Assembly (NCBI GenBank): GCA_028045305.1
Contig: JAOFTV010000012.1
Location: 1-50,000 of the forward strand
DNA length: 50,000 nucleotides
Source of the DNA: Opitutales bacterium
Lineage (GTDB): Bacteria; Verrucomicrobiota; Verrucomicrobiia; Opitutales; Seribacteraceae
Direction of reading: 5' to 3'
The notes beneath the pieces were generated by a model. It was given only the letters and a program-made list of their open reading frames with translations. It searched no databases and was not told where the DNA came from. Below, one piece after another: positions 24,453 through 31,892 of the stretch; the first letter of the stretch is position 1; every line of letters starts with the position of its first letter. A program made the translations under genes and the position numbers.

Positions 24453-25728
24453 TTGTGTTGTCTAATTCTAAAACCGGTGTGCCACCACTGACTGTTCCGA
24501 AATACTCAACAATTTGAGTATTAGTGGTGCTCGGATTCAGTTTCAAAGTTCCATCATAAATCAACAATCCTGAAGTTGTTCCCTCAGCCTCAAGTTCTCC
24601 AGTCAATTCTTGTGTCCCGGTACCAGATTTTACAATCACAGCGTTCGCACTTCCTCCGCCTTGCTTTTCGATATTTCCACTAAAAACTGATGAGACTCCG
24701 CTCAATGCATTTAGTGTGTAAGTCCTACCGTCTCCTAAACCAATAGTCCCACTACCTCTGAGACCGCTAAAGATATCACTGGTTCCACTTACATCCACAC
24801 CTGAACTCCCATCATAGTAGGTAATGGTAGCCGCATAATTATCATTAGTAACCTGAGTGTTTACATTACCAACCTTGGAACCTTTTGTATTACCGATGGA
24901 GTTATCAAATTCAAATAAATTAGTTGAATCCAAGTTTCCGTCGGAGCCGTAAAGTGTGAAATATTGCTCTGGGAAACTTGTACCTTCTGTGGGAAAATCA
25001 TTCCATCTCCAATCCGTGTTAATTAAAGTGTTATATTTAGATCCAGTACCTGGTGAGCCAGAATTGGGAGCAGTATCATGAAAGCGAATGCCAATAAGCG
25101 GATTGTTAGTATAGCCAGATGTAGCAGCACTAGATGTGTGCAGTGCCTCCATTCGAGCCTCTAAAGCTGCTGCCGAAAGATCGTCATCTGTAATGGAGGA
25201 GTCATTTCCATAATCATTTGCATTTGTTATTGATTGCGAAATGGTAAGATCCGTGGGCTGTGTAGAAGATGTAAAGTCCGTGACGAAATAAAACTCACCG
25301 GCAGGCACAACACGGGATGCTCCCCAACTGGTTGTCCCTGTTCCCATGTCAGTTCCTACAGTTGTTTCTGAGGTGATAGGAGTCCAAACTCCAGAGAACG
25401 GGTTAGAAATGTCCGTATTAGGAGTGTAAGAGGAATCATTGACTCCATCTGTATCAAAAAAACCAAGCTCGATAAGCCCGCCATCTATGGAAGTATCCAA
25501 GGCACCTGCAGCATTAAGTTTTTGTAGAAGTTGATAAGGTGAACTGGGCAAAGTTTCACTATTTGGTATTAAACTGTAAGTTGAAGAACTGGCGTCTTCC
25601 CCTGCATGGGTACCCCAGAAAACTCTTAATGTAGATGAACCGAACAAGTTGTTGACCAAAGATAACAAAATACAAAACGAAAGGAAGGACTTTCCTCCAA
25701 TAAAAATTTTAGAGATTTGGAAAAACAT
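24436..25728 (-). CDS. 5' part of a split PEP-CTERM autotransporter-repeat protein
   Basis: N-terminal ~430 codons, starting at ATG 25728 (a GTG four codons upstream is possible). The signal peptide is KSFLSFCILLSLVNNLFGSS. Residues ~35-290 form a beta-rich module that recurs in the divergent giant gene: ELGFFDTDG, then NPFSGVWTPITSETTVGT, then IGIRFHDTAP, then KYNTLINTDWRWNDFPTEGT. The rest begins a PATR-type repeat (EKQGGGSANAVIVKSGTGTQ, GLLIYDGTLKLNPS). The frame ends in TSVGGG and a TGA made by the 9-G tract at 24440-24448; removing one G joins it in frame to the 3' part, giving about 790 residues. Interpretations: phase variation, pseudogene, ribosomal/transcriptional slippage or base-calling error. 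Confidence 0.75.
   Translation of the reverse strand: MFFQISKIFIGGKSFLSFCILLSLVNNLFGSSTLRVFWGTHAGEDASSSTYSLIPNSETLPSSPYQLLQKLNAAGALDTSIDGGLIELGFFDTDGVNDSSYTPNTDISNPFSGVWTPITSETTVGTDMGTGTTSWGASRVVPAGEFYFVTDFTSSTQPTDLTISQSITNANDYGNDSSITDDDLSAAALEARMEALHTSSAATSGYTNNPLIGIRFHDTAPNSGSPGTGSKYNTLINTDWRWNDFPTEGTSFPEQYFTLYGSDGNLDSTNLFEFDNSIGNTKGSKVGNVNTQVTNDNYAATITYYDGSSGVDVSGTSDIFSGLRGSGTIGLGDGRTYTLNALSGVSSVFSGNIEKQGGGSANAVIVKSGTGTQELTGELEAEGTTSGLLIYDGTLKLNPSTTNTQIVEYFGTVSGGTPVLELDNTSVGGG
24440..24448 (-). repeat. 9-G homopolymer frameshift site (candidate phase-variation tract)
   Basis: Nine consecutive C on the plus strand (G on the coding strand) lie exactly where the PEP-CTERM gene changes frame. 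With nine G the frame reads Ser-Val-Gly-Gly-Gly-stop; with eight it reads Ser-Val-Gly-Gly-Asp-Glu-Ile and continues to the PEP-CTERM tail. It is the longest G/C run I saw in the window; 7-8 runs occur elsewhere, including in recF. Confidence 0.85.
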
Positions 25729-25740
25729 AGGATTAACCAC

Positions 25741-26084
25741 AAATTAAAGGGCAATTGTGGTACTTTATAAATTTCGTCCGAAATACACTTTTTGTCAATG
25801 TGCAAAACTCACTTTACTAATAAATTCAAAAAGGGAATTGAATCATTTACGAAACCTTGATTTGCCCTTCCGCAAAATCGTGCAATTATTTAAATATATC
25901 ACATACATTTTGCATCACAAATTATTAAACAAGTTTCTTGCAATTCTTAATATCTAGGGTCTATGTTAAGCAATTAGATGCCTTTCAAGAACCTGCTTGT
26001 TTTTGCCCAACACAATTTTTTTTCAAAAAGTAAATCTTTTAGATCCGCTTTTTGTAAATCATTTTTGTTTGTAATAATATTCTA
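25741..26084. other. Divergent intergenic region between two exported-protein genes
   Basis: 344 bp of strongly AT-rich DNA between the two surface-protein genes, the only gap over 300 bp in the window. It must contain promoters for both directions. Near the rightward gene, TTGTAA followed by TAATAATAT at ~26070-26079 is the best -10-like element. If it is used, the transcript would start near or after the GTG at 26085, favouring the TTG at 26148 as the true start. I see no RNA gene, long repeat or small ORF with coding signs. Confidence 0.5.
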
Positions 26085-29000
26085 GTGTACGCACGCGAGG
26101 GCACATGTCCGAGTTTTTTAAGGCACAACTTTTACCTATTAAAAAAATTGAAACTGTCAAAATATAAGAATTATTTGAAAGGTTCGCTTTTTTGGTTTTT
26201 TCTTTTTTTTACAGCGATTACAACCCGGGGTAAAAGCCCAGAAATCACAATTGTCTGGGCGACAGAGAATTTTGTAGACGGAAGCCGGGCTTTAGAGGAC
26301 GAGAATGGGAACTTGATAAGTGCAGGACTGGCGGGAAATCAAAATGGAGCCAATGTGGAATTGGGTTACTTCAAGACTGCCAGTGGTGGATTTGTTAACG
26401 ACGATAATTTTTCAGGAATTTGGACTCCCCTAACCTACGGCACTCATGTGGGAGACTCCAGTACGGGTTATGGTTTTGGAGATGGAAGATTCGCCTTCAC
26501 TACAACATTCACAAGAGATAGTGACTCGATTGTGATCTATCCGACCGAACCAAAGGAATTTTCTGAAACATTGCAACAGGAGATCACTTCTCAAAACCCT
26601 CCACCAGGCACCCAAATTTTTATTCGTTTCTACAGCAATTCTTCAAGAGTTCCTGCCGAAAGAAAATACAACACTGTTACGGGAAGTAATTGGAAGTGGC
26701 CAAGTTTTCCATCCGGAAATTCCATACCTGACAATATATACTTCAAAATTTCTGATGCATCTTCTTCGAATTCCACTTGGAAATTAGGGGATACTTTTGA
26801 AGCAAACGACGCGAATGACAGATTCAAAACTGTGCTCCGTGAAAAATTTGATTTGTACGGGATGGTCAAATCGGACCCGAGCTATGGCACAGGTACCTTA
26901 AGTCTGGAAGGGGGTGTAAATAATGGCAATTATGAGGCTGGTTATGTTCAAATCTCTGCAGTGGCGGATCAAAATAGCTCTTTTTTCATGTACTGGGAGG
27001 GAGATGGAATCACCAATTCCAATTCACCGAACACCACAGTTTATTTGAATAAAGACCAAAATGTCACTGCCGTGTTTTCCAAAAACATCTACAATGTAAG
27101 TATTACTGTGATTGGTAAAGGAAGTGTTTCCCAAAATGGTGTTTTTCAGGAAGAAAATATTTATTCCCACGGGGATCAACTTGCCCTTGTTGCCTTTCCA
27201 AATGAAGGACAAGATTTTAAATATTGGGCGTATACAAATTCACCGGATCATAATTTGTCCACAAATTTAGAGGAGAACTACACAATGGTGGGAAACCTTG
27301 ACTTAATTGCAGTTTTTGAACCTAGGCAATACACGCTAGCTTTCGAACCACATACCTCAAACACTGGAGAAATTGAAGTTTTTAATAGCGATGGCGAGAA
27401 AGCCGATAGGTTCTTTCATGGAGAAACCTACAATCTTTATGCGGCACCCTCCAATCACTACCTTTTTGAAAAATGGATTTGGCCAGCGGGCACCCCATCT
27501 CCATTCCCTGCCGGAGAATCCGTAAATAATCCAACTGCAAATATTTCTCCCGTTGGAGATGTCAATGTATCAGCTGTCTTTATTCCTATACTTTACACAC
27601 TCAATGTGACATCAACCAGTGGCGCCGCAAATGTTTCTCCCTCCTCCGGTCAATACTCTGCCCTTGATCAAATTCCTGTAACAGCCGAAGCTCTCGAAGG
27701 CTATAAATTCATTAATTGGACTGACCCTTTCTCCATTTTGCTCGATTCTTCTAACGCTACAACGGAAGCAAACATGAGTAAGGTAAATATGGGCGGAGCC
27801 ACCATTACCGCAGTATTTAATCCAAAAGAATATAATTCAACAGAAGTTTTAGCATCTGCAGATGAATCTCAGGGCTTTGCATATTTACAGTCCAATCAAT
27901 CGGGCAACTACACTCACTTTGAAAAATATTCCTTGCTTGCCACCCCTGCCAAAGGATATCGATTTTTAAGATGGGAGGGGGCTGGAAGCGAGAACGCATT
28001 GATTTTTGGTAAATACGAAAAAAATAATGAAGTTCTTATTCATGGGGTCGTTGATATTAACCTGACTGCAATATTTGAACCTTCTGAATATTTTATCGAT
28101 GTTAATGCATCTCCAAGTTTTGCAGGATCAGTACTAGGATATGGGGGATTCACCGTTTTGGACACTCCCTCACTCACAGCCACCCCTAACCAAGGGTGGA
28201 AGTTTGCTGGTTGGTCGGGCGATACCGATTACCTATCTGATACCAATTCCTCAACAACTTATGTAAGTACCGATGATCGAAACTTTTCTTTTACAGCCAA
28301 TTTTGATGCCCTTTCCTACGATGTTAATTTGACCGCATTGGAAGGCGGTACTCTTGATGCTTTTCGTGATGATAACAGGAGCCGAATGTTTGCAACTGCT
28401 AGCGTTTTCCACTCCGAATCCTTTGGCTACTCCGACAATTTCTCGGTAAATGCTCTTCAAAATGAAGGGTGGCAATTCGATCAATGGCTTAATTTGCCTG
28501 CCGAGTTTCTTGAAAAACGCACGACGCCTAGCCTATCAAACATCGATGTGTTTGAAGAAATGTCTATCTCCGCAAAATTCAAGAAAATTTCTTACGATTT
28601 GGAAATGAACAATACCCTTGGAGGCTCGATCATCGGATTAGGGTCCTACGACTATGAAGAAAATGTGACTATTTCTGCCATAGCAAATGAACACTTCTTT
28701 TTTCAAAAATGGAAAATTATATCTCCCCTAGATTTAAACACCTCTTTTCTTTCACTAACACAGCAGTCTCAAACCTTTCCAATGCCGGCTTCGACATTTC
28801 TATTAGAAGCTGAATTTATCCCTTTAACTTACCAAGTAACTGCAAGTGCATCGGATACAACCCTTGGCTCAACTTCTCTTTCAGGAACCTATGCCTCAAA
28901 TGCTTCAACCGGACCAGATTTCAATGCAAGTTCAGAGATACTGATCACGGCAATACCTGATAACAATAATTCAATCTTCACAAGTTGGGCATGGACAACT

Positions 29001-31703
29001 GACAGAGGTCTTTCTGGAAGCAGCACTAACCCATCCTTTCGAATTCCACACCTCGATGACAACTACTCTTTTACGGCAAATTTTACAGTAAAACCATCAG
29101 GGTACATTGATTATAACCGTTCGGCTTCCCCGAGTTTAGGTGGATACCTTGAAGGTAATGATAGCGGTTCTTCCAGTCCTTGGCAAAAACTAACTGCCGT
29201 GCCCTATCCAGGATATTCTTTCATAGGATGGACCGCAGCGGATGAAAATAACAATTCAATTACAGTTTCTCCTCACTGGAGTAACCATCAGGTTGATCTG
29301 AATATCAGTAACTCCTCTGAAGTGGTGGCTCATTTCGCCCAAAATGAAAGCCGGCTTTTCATAGAATTTAATGATTCCATGGGCTTGGTCAGTGGAAACC
29401 AAACATTGTATGATTGGAATGAACAGGCCGAAATTTCTGCCACTCTTAACGGTGCTTATTCTTTTTCTGGCTGGGAAATTGATCGTAACCTATCCGAGCA
29501 CTCTTTTTTGGTTACTAAGGGCTTTTCCACTCTTCATTCCTCGGATAGCCGGATGTTTATAAATGGAACAGAGGCTCCAGAGCTTGCTTTAGCAAGAGGC
29601 TTTACCTATCGATTCGATTATAACTTTTCTGACGATGCTTTTATCTTTTTCTCAACCTCTGCATCTGCTGAATTGGATGAAAATTATACGACTGGAGTCC
29701 TACACGATACAGCATCTAACCAGATGACCCTTTCCGTTGAATCTTCTGCACCTGACTATCTTTACTATCATCACTCAAAAAGTCCCTACTCTGGAAACCG
29801 CATAAAAATTATTGATATTAATGAGAGTAAATTATTACCAGTACCCACCCAACCATTTGCAAATCCCAGTATAACAGCGGATTTACAAATCAGGGCGAAT
29901 TTCCAACCCACCACGTATACAATTTCTTCAAGCGTTATTGGGCAAGGTCAAGTGGATGTGAATACAGCGGAACCTTATCAGCATGGAAAAAGAATAAATA
30001 TTTTTGCATCTCCGAGCATAAATTGGGAATTTATCCGTTGGGAAAATGGCTCATTAGTAGACAATCCCTATGATGCCAACACTAGTTTCATCTTAAACTC
30101 TAACACGGAACTAATCGCCCTTTTCCAATCCAAAGCATACGAACTTTCCCTGCCCGTTGAACCTGCTGGATTTGGTACTGCCCGCTCCCAATTCAACCAG
30201 AATCGATTTGGGTGGGGAGAAACCGTAAGAATTATTGCCGAACCAAGAACGGGAAAAGTTTTCAAGCACTGGCTGTTCGAGGACAACTCCACGATTTTAG
30301 AAAATTCAATCGATATAACCATCAATTCGGATACCACTGTCAAAGCGGTTTTTACTCCTAAAACCTTCAGCATTAATTTATCTGTTATTACTTTGGACGA
30401 GAATGGTTCCGTTTTGGATAGCCCTACCGGCGGGGCGGTAGCCACATTTGAAAATACTCAGGATTTTTCCTATGTGCATGAAGAGACAGCCGCGTTAAAA
30501 AGTACCCCCTATGCAGGTTTTCGTTTTCTGCACTGGGAAACATCTGATGCCAACACCAGCGTGGGAAATTGGACAAATGAAATTTTAATCGACCAAAACC
30601 TTTCTGCTTATTTCCAAAGAATTCCCTACTCGGTACAAATTACCTCTACAGATTCCTCTCGTGGGAAACTCAGGTATAATGAAAACGATTATTCAGAAAT
30701 TAGTAAAACCATGCTTTATGGGGATACACTTAGCTTAGAGGCAGTCTCTAGCGAGGGTTACAGGTTTGAGAAATGGTTGGTGGTACCAGACGGTTCAATA
30801 ACTAATCCCAAAAACTCAAACTTAAATTTAACGATCCAAAAAAACATGACCATCACCCCCCTATTTGTGACAGTTGAAGACATAAATATCACAATCTCTA
30901 TTTTCCCAGCAGAAGCAGGATACAGCATCGGGCATGGAGCCTTTCCTTATAATGAAAGTCATCCCATCCTTGCCCAAAACAGAAAGGGTTGGATATTTGA
31001 GCGTTGGGAGGGCGACGATTTACAATCTACCACTTCAGCGAGTACCACTGTTTTGCTAGATAAAGCAAAAGAATTGAAAGCGTTTTTCAAACTAGCAAGC
31101 GAGGACTTGAGTTCGAGTGGACAGAATAGTAATTCCTCCTTTACTGGAAAAAATAATTTACTAATCGTTACCGAAAATGAAAAATCCTATGGTGATGCAA
31201 CAGGATCCGGTTTTTATGGAGATGAACATGTAAGTATAGAAGCATCCCCATTTAGTGGATATGAATTTGTTCGCTGGGAAGGGGATGGAGTGACAGACAA
31301 ATACTCCGCTAAAACTCAGGTATTAGTACAGGAAAAGAAAACCGTAACCGCATACTTCCAGAAACTTGGCCTCTTCGAAGACTCAATAAGTGCAGGAAAT
31401 GGATGGTGGGAAAGTGGAAGTTTTGGTTTCTTTTTCAAGATAGATGGTTCGGAATGGTTCTTTCATGAAACCCTGGGATGGATTCTTATGCGACAAGCGG
31501 AAGATAATCGAAATGAGAACGATTCCTTTTGGATCTGGATTGATCGACTGGGAACATGGGCATGGATGAAAAAGTCAAAATATCCACACATGTATGCACA
31601 AGGAACTAATCTCAAAGAATGGATATGGATTGATGCAGAACTATCAAAATATCCAAAGATCGTACTTTATTCATTCTCAAAGATAGAATGGATAGAATAC
31701 TAA
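26085..31703 (+). CDS. Giant exported repeat protein: N-module, ~17 InlB-B-like repeats, cupredoxin-like insert, Trp-rich C-terminus
   Basis: One of the largest genes here: 1,872 residues from GTG 26085, or ~1,851 from TTG 26148, which better places the signal peptide (LKGSLFWFFLFFTAITTRG). Residues ~55-260 are the module shared with the divergent gene (VELGYFKTA, FSGIWTPLTYGTHVG, KYNTVTGSNWKWPSFPSG). From ~263 to ~1760 run about 17 repeats of 70-100 residues ending in 'xxAxF.p', each with a 'G..F..W.G/W' core (EGQDFKYWA, KGYRFLRWEG, QGWKFAGWSGD, SGYEFVRWEGDG). These match divergent InlB B-repeats. Near 1165-1245 an insert (GTEAPELALARGFTYRFDYN, later YLYYHHSKSPYSG) resembles a cupredoxin-like domain of marine bacterial surface proteins. 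The last ~100 residues are Trp-rich. Probably an adhesin; no PEP-CTERM or barrel is seen. Confidence 0.85.
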   Translation: MYAREGTCPSFLRHNFYLLKKLKLSKYKNYLKGSLFWFFLFFTAITTRGKSPEITIVWATENFVDGSRALEDENGNLISAGLAGNQNGANVELGYFKTASGGFVNDDNFSGIWTPLTYGTHVGDSSTGYGFGDGRFAFTTTFTRDSDSIVIYPTEPKEFSETLQQEITSQNPPPGTQIFIRFYSNSSRVPAERKYNTVTGSNWKWPSFPSGNSIPDNIYFKISDASSSNSTWKLGDTFEANDANDRFKTVLREKFDLYGMVKSDPSYGTGTLSLEGGVNNGNYEAGYVQISAVADQNSSFFMYWEGDGITNSNSPNTTVYLNKDQNVTAVFSKNIYNVSITVIGKGSVSQNGVFQEENIYSHGDQLALVAFPNEGQDFKYWAYTNSPDHNLSTNLEENYTMVGNLDLIAVFEPRQYTLAFEPHTSNTGEIEVFNSDGEKADRFFHGETYNLYAAPSNHYLFEKWIWPAGTPSPFPAGESVNNPTANISPVGDVNVSAVFIPILYTLNVTSTSGAANVSPSSGQYSALDQIPVTAEALEGYKFINWTDPFSILLDSSNATTEANMSKVNMGGATITAVFNPKEYNSTEVLASADESQGFAYLQSNQSGNYTHFEKYSLLATPAKGYRFLRWEGAGSENALIFGKYEKNNEVLIHGVVDINLTAIFEPSEYFIDVNASPSFAGSVLGYGGFTVLDTPSLTATPNQGWKFAGWSGDTDYLSDTNSSTTYVSTDDRNFSFTANFDALSYDVNLTALEGGTLDAFRDDNRSRMFATASVFHSESFGYSDNFSVNALQNEGWQFDQWLNLPAEFLEKRTTPSLSNIDVFEEMSISAKFKKISYDLEMNNTLGGSIIGLGSYDYEENVTISAIANEHFFFQKWKIISPLDLNTSFLSLTQQSQTFPMPASTFLLEAEFIPLTYQVTASASDTTLGSTSLSGTYASNASTGPDFNASSEILITAIPDNNNSIFTSWAWTTDRGLSGSSTNPSFRIPHLDDNYSFTANFTVKPSGYIDYNRSASPSLGGYLEGNDSGSSSPWQKLTAVPYPGYSFIGWTAADENNNSITVSPHWSNHQVDLNISNSSEVVAHFAQNESRLFIEFNDSMGLVSGNQTLYDWNEQAEISATLNGAYSFSGWEIDRNLSEHSFLVTKGFSTLHSSDSRMFINGTEAPELALARGFTYRFDYNFSDDAFIFFSTSASAELDENYTTGVLHDTASNQMTLSVESSAPDYLYYHHSKSPYSGNRIKIIDINESKLLPVPTQPFANPSITADLQIRANFQPTTYTISSSVIGQGQVDVNTAEPYQHGKRINIFASPSINWEFIRWENGSLVDNPYDANTSFILNSNTELIALFQSKAYELSLPVEPAGFGTARSQFNQNRFGWGETVRIIAEPRTGKVFKHWLFEDNSTILENSIDITINSDTTVKAVFTPKTFSINLSVITLDENGSVLDSPTGGAVATFENTQDFSYVHEETAALKSTPYAGFRFLHWETSDANTSVGNWTNEILIDQNLSAYFQRIPYSVQITSTDSSRGKLRYNENDYSEISKTMLYGDTLSLEAVSSEGYRFEKWLVVPDGSITNPKNSNLNLTIQKNMTITPLFVTVEDINITISIFPAEAGYSIGHGAFPYNESHPILAQNRKGWIFERWEGDDLQSTTSASTTVLLDKAKELKAFFKLASEDLSSSGQNSNSSFTGKNNLLIVTENEKSYGDATGSGFYGDEHVSIEASPFSGYEFVRWEGDGVTDKYSAKTQVLVQEKKTVTAYFQKLGLFEDSISAGNGWWESGSFGFFFKIDGSEWFFHETLGWILMRQAEDNRNENDSFWIWIDRLGTWAWMKKSKYPHMYAQGTNLKEWIWIDAELSKYPKIVLYSFSKIEWIEY
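26871..31362 (+). repeat. Array of ~17 divergent InlB-B-like protein repeats
   Basis: Protein-level tandem array inside the giant gene. I counted repeat ends VTAVF, LIAVF, VSAVF, ITAVF, LTAIF, FTANF, ISAKF, LEAEF, FTANF, VVAHF, IRANF, LIALF, VKAVF, LSAYF, ITPLF, LKAFF and VTAYF. Spacing is ~70-100 residues except across the cupredoxin-like insert. DNA-level identity between copies is low, so the array is old rather than recently amplified. Confidence 0.8.
31397..31700 (+). other. Trp-rich C-terminal module of the giant protein
   Basis: The last ~100 residues carry more than a dozen Trp, arranged as short beta-like blocks: GNGWWESGSFGFFFKIDG, EWFFHETLGWILMR, SFWIWIDRLGTWAWMKK, KYPHMYAQGTNLKEWIWID. 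I recall similar 'GWLW...LGW.w...YP.lY......W.y' endings in exported proteins of Opitutae; this is recollection, not a search. A cell-surface retention role is inferred. Confidence 0.55.
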
Positions 31704-31749
31704 AATGGTACACTATTTAACAGTGATCAAAACCTACTTGAGATAAACA

Positions 31750-31771
31750 GAGGGTAAAAAAGTAAACCCTC
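31750..31771 (+). terminator. Possible terminator hairpin after the giant gene
   Basis: GAGGGT (31750-31755) and ACCCTC (31766-31771) form a 6-bp stem with a 10-nt A-rich loop, 47 bp after the stop. Only a weak T tract follows (ATTTGTT), so termination is plausible but not certain. Confidence 0.35.
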
Positions 31772-31892
31772 GCCACATTTGTTAATGCGGACTTAAGATT
31801 TCGCTATACTAATGTAAAATAATGGCTCGGATGCCTGGGGTAATAAAACAAAGAAAGATTAATACCCGAGAACCGATAGGTATGAAAGAAAT

